Shown: piece after piece, positions 32,968 to 44,292 of the stretch
Position numbering within the stretch: position 1 is the first letter of the stretch
Layout: every line of letters starts with the position of its first letter
NCBI RefSeq assembly: GCF_029407905.1
Contig: NC_073641.1
Span: 18,087,001-18,151,000 of the forward strand
Direction of reading: 5' to 3'
DNA: 64,000 bases
Source: Bubalus kerabau
Taxonomy: Eukaryota; Chordata; Mammalia; Artiodactyla; Bovidae
Notes under the pieces: generated by a model
Databases searched by the model: none
What the model was told of the DNA's origin: nothing
Seen by the model: only the letters and a program-made list of their open reading frames with translations
Translations under genes and position numbers: made by a program

Positions 32968-33216
32968 TTGAGGAAGTACCTTCTATTCCTAGATTTATTG
33001 AGTATTTTATCATGAAAGGAGATTAGATTTTGTCAGGTAGGTTGAAAGAATGGCAAAAAATATACAACACAAACTGTAACTTTAACAGAGCTGGAATGCT
33101 ATACTAGTATCAGGCAAAATAACCTTTAATACAGAAAAATATATGTTACTAAAGACAAAGATGGTCAATTAATAGTGATAAAGTATTATTTCATTAGGGA
33201 AACTTAATAATATAAG

Positions 33217-33332
33217 CATCTGAGTGAACTCCGGGAGTTGGTGATGGACAGGGAGGCCTGGCATGCTGCGATTCATGGGGTCGCAAAGAGTTGGACACGA
33301 CTGAGCGACTGAACTGAACTGAACTAAACTGA
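33217..33332 (+). mobile_element. BovB 3' terminus (116 bp)
   Basis: tctgagtgaactccgggagttgg ... gactgagcgactgaactgaactga: the last about 115 bp of BovB, inserted into the L1 host. Confidence 0.88.
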
Positions 33333-33503
33333 AAAAAATCACAAACACATGAAACAAAAATTGATATAATTGAAATAAGCAGTAGGAAATTCAATAATAA
33401 TAGTTTGAGACTTTAATCTGAGTTTCAATAACTGATAGAACAGAAAGATAGAAAATAAGTAAGGATAAGGTCAGCTGACCTAACTGACATCTATAAGAAC
33501 ACT

Positions 33504-33629
33504 ACACACAATACTAGTACTCTTGCATTGAAAATCCCATGGACAGAGGAGCCTGGTAGGCTACCATCCATAGGGTCACAAAGAGTCAAACATGACTGAG
33601 TGACTTCACTTTCACTTTCACACACAATA
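33504..33629 (+). mobile_element. Bov-A monomer with 10-bp TSD
   Basis: Bov-A body 33514-33619 (ctagtactcttgcattg ... catgactgagtgacttcactttcac). Exact ACACACAATA repeats at 33504-33513 and 33620-33629. No tRNA head, so 5'-truncated. Confidence 0.88.
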
Positions 33630-34583
33630 AGGGCAAAATACACATTCTTTTCAGTGAATGTGAACCTTCCTGGGAAAGAACATGTAACAGTCCATAATAA
33701 AAGTCTCAATAAATTTAAAATGATTGTAAAATACAAAATACATTCTCCAACCACAACAGAATTAGAAGCAATAAAAGAATTTTGAGAGACCTCTAAGCAT
33801 TTGGAAACTAACTCTAATACATGTCACAGATGAAATCACAAGTATAATTAGAAAATATTTTAATTAAATTGAAATGAAAACACTACAGATTAAAATTTGC
33901 ATGATGCAACCAAAACATATTTATTAGAGAGAAATATGTAGAAACCCCTATATTAGCAAAATAGAATGATCACAAATCAATAAGCGAAGATCCCACTTTA
34001 AGAAACTACAAAAAGAACAAAAAACAGAACCCAAAGCAAATAGAAAATGAAAGCAATAGAGATTAGAAACCAAATAGGTTAAATAAAAACAGGAAAACAG
34101 TGGATTTTAAAAAAGAATCAAAGAAACTGATTTTATTTTGAAAAGATGATCAAAATTAACACATTATACATAGAATAGCTTTAAAAAAGAGAAAGAAGAC
34201 ACAAATTAGCAATATCAGAAATGCATTTGGACCCTCACACTGCACCATACACAAACACTAACCCAGAACATGCTCTACACCTAAATATAAAATCTAAAAC
34301 TATAAAATGACTAGAAGAAAACATCACAGAAAAATCCTTGAGAACTTCAGCAAATAGTTCTTGGATATAACACCAAAATATGATCCATTAAGAAAGACTG
34401 TCAATGAATGAATTTCATCAAAGTTGAAAAACCTGCACTTCAGAATACATTAGTAAAACAACAACAACAACAAAAAAAAAACCAAGGCCTGGAAAAAACA
34501 ATATGCAAATCATATATCTGATAAAGAACTTGTATTCAGAATATATATTTTTTAAAAATCCTTACAAATAAATAATTACCTAA

Positions 34584-35637
34584 TGGAAAAATCTGAAAGA
34601 GATGGGAATACCAGACCACCTGATCGGCCTCTTGAGAAACCTGTATGGAGGTCAGGAAGCAACAGTTAGAACTGGACATGGAACAACAGACTGGTTCCAA
34701 ATAGGAAAAGGAGTATGTCAAGCCTGTATATTATCACCCTGCTTATTTAACTTATATGCAGAGTACATCATGAGAAATGCTGGGCTGAAAGAAGCACAAG
34801 CTGGAATCAAGTTTGACAGGAGAAATATCAATAACCTCAGATATGCAGATAACACCACCCTTATGGCAGAAAGTGAAGAGGAACTAAAAAGCCTCTTGAT
34901 GAAGGTGAAAGAGGAGAGTGAAAAAGTTGGCTTAAAGCTCAACATTCAGAAAACGAAGATCATGGCATCTGGTCCCATCACTTCATGGCAAATAGATGGG
35001 GAAACAGTGGAAACAGTGTCAGACTTTTATTTATTTATTTATTTATTTTGGCTCCAAAATCACTGCAGATGGTGACTGCAGCCATGAAATTAAAAGACGC
35101 TTACTCCTTGGAAGGAAAGTTATGACCAACCTAGATAGCATATTCAAAAGCAAAGACATCACTTTGCCAACAAAGGTCCATCTAGTCAAGGCTGTGGTTT
35201 TTCCAGTGGTCATGTATGAATGTGAGAGTTGGACTGTGAAGAAAGCTGAGCGCCAAAGAATTGACGCTTTTGAACTGTGTTATTGGAGAAGACTCTTGAG
35301 AGTCCCTTGGACTGCAAGGAGATCCAACCAGTCCATTCTGAAGGAGATCAGTCTTGGGTGTTAACTGGAAGGACTGATGCTCAAGCTGAAACACCAGTAC
35401 TTTGGCCACCTCATGTGAAGAGTTGACTCATTGGAAAAGACTCTGATGCTGGGAGGGATTGGGGGCAGGAGGAGAAGGGGACGACAGAGGATGAGATGAC
35501 TGGATGGCATCACTGACTCAATGGACGTGAGTCTGAGTGAACTCCTGGTGTTGGTGATGGACAGGGAGGCCTGGCGTACTGCAATTCATGGGGTCGCAAA
35601 GAGTCGGACACAAGTGAGAGACTGAACTGAACTGAAC
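34584..35637 (+). mobile_element. BovB LINE, 1.05 kb, RT active site mutated to YADN
   Basis: 5'-truncated within RT. It begins at gaaaaatctgaaagagatggg and ends at the actgaactgaac terminus. Frame 34602-35075 covers RT palm motifs (TDWFQIGKGVCQACILSP; LRYADNTTLM) and the linker. A (TTTA)n expansion at about 35028-35050 shifts the frame, and the C-terminal domain resumes in frame 34996-35364. The active-site triad YADN (not YADD) and the Cys-Gln-Ala change in place of CQG mean it is not functional. It sits in the plus-strand L1 host; the flanking tggaaaaat/atagaaaagt similarity is only a tentative TSD. Confidence 0.93.
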
Positions 35638-35906
35638 CAAATAGAAAAGTAGAAGAATTCCATAAACATTTCATCAACAAAATATAATAATGGAAAATAA
35701 GCACATGAACAAATGACCAACATTATTAATTACTAAGGAAGTGCAATTAAGGGTACACTGAGATAACACTCCATATCCACTAGAATGACCATAATCAAAA
35801 TGACAAACTATATAAGGTGCAAGTGAGGATGATGGAAACTAGAACCCTCGTACTTTGTTGGTGGTAGTGTCAAATGCTAGAAACACTTTAGAAAACAATT
35901 TAGCAG

Positions 35907-36449
35907 TACAGCAGACAGGCCCTAAAATGGTTCCAAATAATTCCCACCTCCTAATAGTAATCACCTCCCCTTGATTTTGGTTATGACAGGTGCTATGCTT
36001 CTAACCAATAAAACATGCAAAGGAATATTGCTTCCATGATTACATTTTTTAAGACTGTAACTACTGTCTTACTAGTAGATTCTCTCTCGCTGACTTTGAT
36101 GAAGTGAGCTGTTATATTGTTAGCTGTCCTACAGAGAACCCACATGGCAAAGAAGTAAACGTATCTTCTGGTGGACAGACAGTAAGAAAATGAGACCAGC
36201 AGTCCAACAACCCCATAAGGAAATAAATTCTGCCAAGAACCACAGGAGCTTGGATGAAGATTCTTTCTCAACTGAGATTTGAGATAAGACTACAGTTACC
36301 ACCTTGACTACAGCCTTGTGAGAGACCCTGAGCCAGAGGACCCAGTTAAAGCAAGCTCAGACTCCTGACTCAAAAAACAATCAGATAATAATTTTTTATT
36401 TTAGCTACCAAGTTTACAGTTTATTTTTACACAGCAAAAGATAACTAAT
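35907..36449 (+). mobile_element. MaLR-like LTR inserted in L1
   Basis: Begins caggccctaaaatggttcc ... cccacctcctaa. It ends agctaccaagtttacag ... aaaagataactaatacag, the typical 3' end of MaLR/MLT-type LTRs. The L1 host breaks after acaatttagcagt and continues after 36449 with ccatttcttaaag. A similar 3' end occurs at 59240-59455. The antisense 92-residue frame here is chance. Confidence 0.6.
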
Positions 36450-36728
36450 ACAGGCCATTTCTTAAAGCTAAACTTAACTTACTATACAACCTAGCAATTT
36501 CAATGCCAGGTATATGTTTAGGAGAAATGAAATTATATGTCCACACAACTATTTATATACATTGGTTCTTAGCAGCATTATTGTCACAGCATAGAACTGG
36601 CAATAATTCAACTCTTCATCAACTAGTGACCAGATAAAATATGATCTATCAATTCTATGGAATCCTAGTCACCAATTAAAATAGCGCAACACAAATGAAC
36701 CTCAAAAAAATTAAGCCAAGTGAAAGAC

Positions 36729-36843
36729 ATGGAGAAGGAGATGGCAACCCACTCCATTCTTGCCTGAGAATTCCAAGGACAGAGGAGCCCAGAGGGCTTT
36801 AGTCCACAGGGTCTCAAAAAGTCAGACACAACTGAGCAACAAA
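36729..36843 (+). mobile_element. Bov-A monomer inside L1
   Basis: ggagaaggagatggcaaccc ... gacacaactgagcaacaaacac: Bov-A body without tRNA head, inserted in the L1 3' region. Confidence 0.87.
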
Positions 36844-37382
36844 CACACATTCAAAACATTAAGCTAAGTGAAGGAAGACACACACATTTGATTCCCTTCA
36901 TATGAAATACTCGTAAAAGTAAATCTTATAAAACAGAAAGTTCTCTGCTTGACTGGGGCTGGAGATGAGAGTCAAGCTTAACTACATATAGATGGACAGG
37001 AGGGATCTTTGGGGTGATGGAGTGTTCTAAAAGTGGATTGTACTGATGGCTACCCAACTATGAATCATTAAAAATCACTCAATTGTGCACTTCACAGTGG
37101 GTGAAACTTATGTATGTCAGTTATACTTCAATAAAGTGTTTCTTTTAATCCTAATGGAGATCTTACCTTAGAAAGAATTATTTTTACTCCCTGGTTGCTG
37201 CAACATAGCCCCATATAAAACACACAGATTACCCTCACCAAACCATCAAAAACTTCCCTAGCCAAAACTGACTCCCCTCTGACTGTGGCTTCTCTGAACA
37301 GTAAAAGGAGGAACATCAAAGTAATATAGCTACACACCTTGATGGTAAGAGGGAATTTATGAGCTCGGTCTTAAAGAAAAAC

Positions 37383-37655
37383 TAGGCACCCCACTCCAGT
37401 ACTCTTGCCTGGAAAATCCCATGGACGGAGGAGCCTGGTAGGCTGCAGTTCATGGGGTCGCTAAGGGTCGGACACAAGTGAGAGACTGAACTGACTAGGC
37501 GACTTCACTTTCATGCATTGGAGAAGGAAATGGCAACCCACTCCAGTGTTCTTCCCTGGAGAATCCCAGGGACGGGGTAGACTGATGGGCTGCCGTCTAT
37601 GGGGTCGCACAGAGTCAGACAAGACTGAAGCGACTTAGCAGCAGCAGCAGCAGCA
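37383..37655 (+). mobile_element. BOVA2 dimeric SINE with (AGC)n tail
   Basis: Both Bov-A halves are present in plus orientation (ccactccagtactcttgcc ... and ... ccactccagtgttcttccc), joined by gcattggagaagg, with an (agc)6 tail at 37639-37655. Imperfect flanking ggaatttatgagc / ggaattgtagagc (37352-37364, 37656-37668) may be the TSD. Confidence 0.9.
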
Positions 37656-37737
37656 GGAATTGTAGAGCCTGAAAGGAAGACAATTTAAGTAAAAGAAAAA
37701 GCAGAAGCAGGAAAGAACCAGATATATTTGCAGAAGA

Positions 37738-37962
37738 CTGCTTCCCAGGTGGCGCTAGCAGTAAAGAGCCCACCTGCCAATGCAGGAGACATAAGAGACT
37801 CAGGTTCAATCCCTGGGTTGGGAAGTTCCCCTGGAGGAGGGCATGGCTCCAGTGAATACACTCCAGTATTCTTGTCTGGAGAATCTCATGGACAGAGGAG
37901 CCTGGCGGGCAACAGTCCATAGGGTCGCAAAGATTCAGACAACTGAAGCCACTTAGCACACA
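37738..37962 (+). mobile_element. Bov-tA SINE
   Basis: tRNA head cttcccaggtggcgctagcagtaaag with B box ggttcaatccc, Bov-A body and a cactTAGCAcacacagcaca 3' end. Plus strand. Confidence 0.92.
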
Positions 37963-39779
37963 CAGCACACAAGGCATTTGTTTTAGTTGAAATGTTTCAG
38001 AAGGAAGAAAATCTGAAGATGAGAACAATAGGATTCTTAATGTGAGTTAGTCTTTTCAGATAGACTCTCTGTGATCATCATTATCATTATCTCCATCATT
38101 CAGCGAACACTAAGAACGTGCACACACAATGTTAAAATATAGAGATAAAACGTGCAACATGTATGTCCTATAGGCATAAACATTTTTAAATGGTAAAATT
38201 ATAAATGAGAAAGTATAAATATTTTCAGAGAGGATTGTATCAGATTTCCTCTCATTCCCCTAGCATGGACAGGGAAGAAAATGGTGAAAGAAATCTAAGC
38301 TATTTTATCTTCTCTAAAAAGTTTCTCTATCCCAGAAACCAGAGGAGCAAAGAAAGAAGTGCACAGTGATCTGCCTACTCCCTTTTTTTTTTAACCCTAA
38401 ACTGAAACAGATGCATGCCGTAAGGTCAGAGATTCCAGTTCTAATTACTAACTTTGCCAACATATATTTCTAAAGTGCTTTCTCAGAAGCACGGATAATG
38501 GCTGGTAAAATATACACTACCATTCCAGGCAACAGAACAAGGGAAACCTAGTAAGAAAGCAGATAGAAGGCATTCCATGCTTTATAAACAAAATTATCAT
38601 ATTTTTCACAAAGTCATGGTGAGAAAAGGACAGCTATTATTCAACAGTTAAAAGGAGAAGCTTACAGTTCCCTTTATACTTTGTCTCTTTACACTTTGTA
38701 GAAGATACAGTGATAATGAGTACATTTTGTTGGAGCTACAATCAGTTGCTGAAATAAAGACTAAGCTAAAGTATCCTTTGCTTCCTATCCTAATGTCACT
38801 GATATCAGGGCAAGTCCTCTGTTCTAGCCAGGGTTTCAATATTTTCCATTAGCAGTCAATATACCAAACACATGCTTTTAGAAGTCCATGAATTATTTTA
38901 AGAATTCATCTGTGTCTAGAAGGTTAGGTAATTTCAAAGGAGATGAGTGTCATGCATCTATAACAAAAGCTACCCTTTGATTATTAAACCTAACTACAGG
39001 AATGCATGTAGGAGTTAGACCTGCCAGAAATACACAATTCAAAATGAGGAAAGGTAACAAGAACTCAAGTGAAAGTCACTTATAGTTCTTTTCAAAAAAC
39101 CTTTCAAGTATTTGAAAGAGATTCCAAAATTCTCACTAGCCCTAATTGGCTTCTACACAAATACAAATACAAACACATACACACACATAGTCCATCTGTC
39201 TGTATGAATATACATTCTTCTGTTTTGGCTAAACCTCCATTTAATATCTTGGTTAACTACTATAAAGGCACTAGAAAGTTTTGTTCTGCAGTGTTATAAT
39301 GTCATAGAGTGAATAAGTCAAACTTAAAGAAAGAACATTGTGAAAGGCTGTGAAAGTGACATTCAACTTGAGGGCCACGGGGGAGTGATAACATCAAGTA
39401 AGTAAGCTTGTGTGCTAGATAGGCTCACAACTGCTGCCAGATTACTTTTCAAGTTTTGGTTCCTTAAGGAATTTTCCCAGGCAATCTTTTCTTTCCAGCT
39501 CATCCTCATTCATCTAATTCAGCTCTGCTAATTAAAATTTGCTCAAACTATTGTAAATAGACACACACCCCTACCTTAATTGTTCTAGATAGAAATGTGA
39601 CAGGAGGTGGGTCAGTTTTGGATTTTTGATAGTCCTGACTCTGAATGGAAATACTACCAACCTTATCTCATGTATAAGAGAATGGAGGGGAAATGGGTTC
39701 CAGAGATTCTGAATCATGTACCAAATGGAACTATGATTCTGTTACGGTAAAAATAATCAGTGCATATTTTCCTCTAAAT
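37963..39779. other. About 1.8 kb without recognised feature
   Basis: Unique-looking AT-rich sequence; a short AC-rich tract near 39165-39188. No exon or repeat assignment. Confidence 0.45.
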
Positions 39780-39941
39780 AGTAGAAACAATTTTATTTAA
39801 AAATCTTTATTTAGTTTTGCCTTGCCACACGACATGTGGGATCTTAGTTCTCCAACCAGGGTTTGAACACCTGCCCCCTGCAGTGGCAGCATGGAGTCTT
39901 AACCACTGGACTGCCCGGGAAGTCAAAGTAGCAACAATTTT
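39780..39941 (-). mobile_element. tRNA-Glu-type SINE (SINE2-like) with 15-bp TSD
   Basis: Minus-strand copy of the head-only family also seen at 13536. Landmarks are gccacacgacatgtgggatcttag, the B-box complement gggtttgaaca, and ttaaccactggactgcccgggaagtc. TSDs AGTAGAAACAATTTT (39780-39794) and AGTAGCAACAATTTT (39927-39941) differ at one position. Confidence 0.88.
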
Positions 39942-41167
39942 GAAAAAAAACAATGGAGATTTGGGCTTAAAGCAAAATGTCATAACTTCTTGTTCCATAG
40001 ATTATGTCCCCACTCAGAGCTCACTTGGACTAATTTATGTCATACACACGGTTTGACAGCACACTCTGAGCAGGCAACTTGTTAATTGTGTGGAGGGTAG
40101 AGAACTGAGGATGTCCTCAATAGAAACTTCTGCTGTTGTCCATGTTCCTATCTCCCAGAGAGCCACTGGACTCAACTAAAGAGATGATGTTGATTTTTGA
40201 TTTTTATTAGCAGAGATAAGAGTATTTCAATTACTTCCTATCAGAACTGAACTTCCACTGACAAACATATAATTTGATGTAGAGCTATGCAAAGAATTTA
40301 CCTGTTTGCTTATTTTCTTGAGTTTCTAAAAATTTCTCTTCATTAAGACAGCCCCAGGATACAAGAACCATCACACCACATTAGTAAAGGACAAGAAAAG
40401 CAAGGTGCAATGATTAAAATAAATGAACTTAGCTAAAGGATATTTTAATTCTATCTTACTTCATTCATCATTTGGGATCTTGTAGCAGTTTTAAAGTATA
40501 CATGAATGTTGGCCACACAGAGCATTTAATGCAGACAATGAGAATGTGTCTCATCTGAAAAAATTATAGGAGTGTAGCTATGCATACAGGGCAGAAAAAT
40601 TACTAGCAGTATTGCAAAAACCATCCTTATGGATCACGACTAAGGGCCTGGAATTCAAAGAATACTACTAGAAAGTTCTGTTTCATCATTTTGTGCACTA
40701 TGCTGGGACAAAACTCAAAACTCTCAAACTTGTCTGAACTTTGTCTGAGTTCCCGTAATGCTAGGTTCAGGAAGAGGCTCCAAGAGGCAGGAGCCACTTC
40801 ACTAAGATTTTTCTCTTTCATTTATTGAATGATTATTTATGAGCATCTATTAAGTTCAAAGTTTTGAGGGATACAGGGATAGTCCTTGAGCTCAAGGAGC
40901 ACCTGGGCTGTACCTTTTTGTGGTAAGAATATTCTTACTCACCTCCTACATACTCTGCTCCCTCATAATAACCTTTCAGAATATTTTTCACTTTAATTGG
41001 AGCTTATTCATGTCACTAACACTAAAACCACTGACCCCCTACCTTCCAATAGCCCAGTAATTATCTTAAATTTTGAACCTCAGTGTCAGCTCATTATAAC
41101 TACACTGTATACGTGTTAATGCCTGTCTTTGGAACAAAGGAAAGATTTAAAATATAGATAGGATCTA
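39942..41167. other. About 1.2 kb, mostly unrecognised
   Basis: A diverged common-repeat signature (catttattgaatgattattt ... gggatacagggatag ... ctcaaggagc) lies at 40818-40905. The rest is unique-looking. Confidence 0.4.
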
Positions 41168-43152
41168 TGAAATGGCAACCCACTCCAGTGTTCTTGCCTG
41201 GAGAATCCCAGGGACAGGATAGCCTGGTGGGCTGCCATCTCTGGGGTCGCACAGAGTTGGACATAGCTGTGAAAAGAAGGGAAGTGAAAAGCAAAGGAGA
41301 AAAGGAAAGATACAAGCATCTGAATGCAGAGTTCCAAGAATAGCAAGGAGAGATAAGAAAGCCTTCTTCAGCAATCAATGCAGAGAAATAGAGGAAAACA
41401 ACAGAATGGGAAAGACTAGAGATCTCTTCAAGAAAATTAGAGATACCAAGGGAATATTTCATGTAAAGATGGGCTCTATAAAGGACAGAAATGGTATGGA
41501 CCTAACAGAAGCAGAAGATATTGAGAAGTGGTGGCAAGAATACACAGAAGAACTATACAAAAAAGACCTTCACGACCAAGATAATCATGATGGTGTGATC
41601 ACTCACCTAGAGCCAGATATCCTGGAATGTGAAGTCAAGTGAGCCTTAGAAAGCATCACTACGAACAAACCTAGTGGAGGTGATGGAATTCCAGTTGAGC
41701 TATTCCAAATCCTGAAAGATGATGCTGTGAAAGTGCTGAACTCAATATGCCAGCAAATTTGGAAAACTCAGCAGTGGCCACAGGACTGGAAAAGGTCAAA
41801 TTTCATTCCAATCCCAAAGAAAGGCAATGCCAAAGAATGCTCAAACTATGGCACAATTGCACTCATCTCACACGCTAGTAAAGTAATGCTCAAAATTCTC
41901 CAAGCTAGGCTCCAGCAATATGTGAACTGTGAACTTCCAGATGTTCAAGCTGAATTTAAAAAGGCAGAGGAACCAGAGATCAAATTGTCAACATCTGCTG
42001 GATCATCGAAAAAGCAAGAGAGTTCCAGAAAAAAACATCTATTTCTGCTTTATTGACTATGCCAAAGCCTTTGACTGTGTGGATCACAATAAACTGGAAA
42101 ATTCTGAAAGAGGTGTGAATACCAGACCACCTGATCTGCTTCTTGAGAAACCTATATGCAGGTCAAGAAGCAACAGTTAGAACTGGGCATGGAACAACAG
42201 ACTGGTTCCAAATAGGAAAAGGAGTATGTCAAGGCTGTATATTGTCACCCTGTCTATTTAACTTATATGCAGAGTACATCATGAGAAACGCTGGGCTGAA
42301 AGAAGCACAAGCTGGAATCAAGATTGCCAGGAGAAATATCAATAACCTCAGATATGCAGATGACACCACCCTTATGGCAGAAAGTGAAGAAGAACTAAAA
42401 AGCCTCTTGATGAAAATGAAAGAGGAGAGTGAAAATGTTGGCTTAAAGCTCAACATTCAGAAAATGAAGATCATGGCATCTGGTCCCATCACTTCATGGC
42501 AAGTAGATGGGGAAACAGTGGAAACAGTGTCAGACTTTATTTTTTTGGCTCCAAAATCACTGCAGATGGTGACTGCAGCCATGAAATTAAAAGACGCTTA
42601 CTCCTTGGAAGGAAAGTTATGACCAATCTAGATAGCATATTCAAAAGCAGAGACATTACTTTGCCAACAAAGGTCTGTCTAGTCAAGGCTATGGTTTTTC
42701 CAGTGGTCATGTATGGATGTGAGAGCTGGTCTGTGAAGAAAGCTGAGCCTCGAAGAATTGATCATTTTGAACTGTGTTGTTGGAGAAGACTCTTGAGAGT
42801 CCCTTAGACTGCAAGGAGATCCAACCAGTCCATTCTAAAGGAGATATGTCCTGGGTGTTCATTGCAAGGACTGATGCTGAAGTTGAAACTCCAATACTTT
42901 GGCTACCTCATACGAAGAATTGACTCATTGGAAAAGACCTGGATGCTGGGAGGGGGCAGGAGGAGAAGGGGACGACAGAAGATGAGACCGCTGGATTGCA
43001 TCACCGACTCGATAGACATGAGTCTGGGTAAACTCCGGGAGTTGGTGATGGACAGGGAGGCATGGCGTGCTGTTATTCATGGGTCACAAAGAGTCAGACT
43101 CGACTGAGTGACTGAAGTGAACTGAACTGAAGCGACTAGGAGCAGCAGCAGC
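41168..43152 (+). mobile_element. BovB LINE (1.86 kb) embedded in a BOVA2 SINE
   Basis: 41168-41268 is the second half of BOVA2 up to gagttggacata. 41269-43125 is BovB from within the ORF2 linker (gctgtgaaaagaaggga) to its 3' terminus. 43126-43152 is the BOVA2 tail (ctgaagcgactaggagcagcagcagc). BovB blocks include the linker MGKTRDLFKKIRDTKG, RT motifs IPIPKKGNAKECSNY, FIDYAKAFDCVDH and LRYADDTTLM with an intact YADD (about 42350-42372), and the C-terminal domain YGCESWSVKKAE. Frameshifts or stops near 41640, 41960, 42110 and 42540-42620, plus the stop at 42807, destroy the ORF. Confidence 0.9.
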
Positions 43153-43519
43153 ACCACACCCGAGAATCCCAATACTGCCTATATGAAAGCAGAAAAGGAG
43201 TATATTAAAACTTTATTGTCTGCTTAAGGCTAGTTCACATACCAATACTTACATACACACACACACACACACGTGCGCACAAATGTGTATATACACTTAT
43301 ATAAAACAGACTTTAACTGATTTTAGGGAATTTTTGTTAGAAAGAGAAAGGGGTGTGTGAATATGTTACAAAGCAGAAAAGAATTTAGAGAAGTTGATTG
43401 TGGGGCCACAGTTCCAGAAACTGAAGGAACCTATATTATCTATGCATTACCTACATTTCCACAAAGTGGGCTGCTACCATAGGAATTACTTCCTCTTTTT
43501 CAGTTCCACTGACATTTTG
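43153..43519. other. Short stretch with an (AC)n tract
   Basis: Unique-looking; (AC)9 at 43255-43272 followed by gtgcgcac. Confidence 0.5.
43255..43272. repeat. (AC)9 microsatellite
   Basis: Dinucleotide run, uninterrupted. Confidence 0.9.
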
Positions 43520-43602
43520 TATTGAGTTGGCCAAGAAGTTCATTCAGGTTTTTTGGCCCATCTTACAGAAAAACCTGAATAAACTGTTTGACCAACCCAA
43601 TA
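43520..43602. mobile_element. Mariner-type MITE, 79 bp, flanked by TA
   Basis: 43522-43600 is a near-perfect palindrome. It runs from ttgagttggccaagaagttcattcaggttttt to the inverted aaaacctgaataaactgtttgaccaacccaa. TA dinucleotides at 43520-43521 and 43601-43602 are the mariner target duplication. It resembles MADE1-like elements and ruminant mariner derivatives (ttgggttggccaaaaagttc termini). Transcribed, it would form a hairpin of about 33 bp, a typical source of TE-derived microRNAs. Confidence 0.9.
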
Positions 43603-44217
43603 ACATTGAGGCAACTGCTTATCCTAACTGGCTAGGAAGTAAATTTGTAAGCCATTTTATGGCTTTAATGGAACTAAGTGATGAGCAACACACAAAGCCT
43701 CCTTCTGTGCCACTTGATGTCAAGGATGGTTGGAACTGGCCTATTTAGAGGTGAGAATGGCACTCAAGAAAGTAGAGGGTGGGAATCTATGTCTCATCAG
43801 CAGCCAGTTGAAAAGAACCTACCTGGAAATGACTTGGGGATATTTAGGAAGTCATCCTCTAAAAACTTATGACAAGTGAACACAGGTTTCACAAGATAAG
43901 AATGAAACTATAGAATTTTGATACTGTATTCAGATTTAATTCTCTAGAAGCAAGATCCATACCTCCAAAAAAGTCCCATGAAAGCTATCAGAGATATTCT
44001 ATTAAACATAGTAAATTGCAGATAAACTATTATTTCAGCTTACTTCAGAAACTTCACCAAAATTACAGTAAAGGAACCAAAAGGATAAATAGAAAAGGAT
44101 AATGAACTAGAGAGTAGATAGCATACAAGACAGGTCACCAAAATTTTGCAAGATGGACAATAAAAGAATAACAATTGACTTGGGCAAAACTGTGCTGTCT
44201 AGAGCTGTATATAGAAT
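43603..44217. other. Stretch without recognised feature
   Basis: Unique-looking sequence of about 600 bp. Confidence 0.4.
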
Positions 44218-44292
44218 TCGATTGGTGGCTCAAATGGTAAAGAATTTGCGTGCAACGCAGAAGACCTGGGTTTGATTCCTGAGTTGTGTATA
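44218..44292 (+). mobile_element. Isolated tRNA-derived SINE head
   Basis: attggtggctcaaatggtaaagaatttgc ... acctgggtttgattcctgagttg: the tRNA-Glu-like head of Bov-tA with A box and B box, but no Bov-A body follows. Not a functional tRNA gene: the acceptor stem and 3' half do not fold properly. Confidence 0.75.

Larger units (their letters stand above)
28940..33030 (-). mobile_element. Old L1 (3' UTR to mid ORF2), host of seven younger insertions
   Basis: Collinear with an old L1 on the minus strand. The 3' UTR (28945-29460) is followed by ORF2 from its C-terminus upward. Landmarks are cactgtagtttgcatttgcatttccctgatgg, ccaatttatctatttttt, ggtaatccatatgaaattttgg, atcatctgcaaacagaaata, gcattcttgtcttgttcc and ttctattcctagatttattgag. 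The coding frame is destroyed. Removing the insertions at 29155-29373, about 29511-29540, 30515-30815, 31484-32127, 32222-32426, 32434-32706 and 32832-32967 restores L1 order, except that 32707-32831 is unexplained. Confidence 0.85.
33035..37145 (+). mobile_element. Old L1 (endonuclease region to 3' end), host of five insertions
   Basis: Plus-strand old L1. Endonuclease-region blocks (tatcaggcaaaataacctt, ttactaaagacaaaga) start at 33035. The ORF2 linker/RT part runs to about 34240. After an internal deletion the C-terminal region follows (cacaccatac, gcaaatcatatatctgataaag, ccactagaatgaccataatcaaa). The 3' UTR (cctttggggtgatgg, aaaaatcactcaattgtgcac, cttcaataaagtg) ends near 37145. It stands head to head with the minus-strand L1 that ends at about 33030. 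Host sequence resumes after each insertion listed at 33217, 33514, 34584, 35907 and 36729. Confidence 0.85.
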
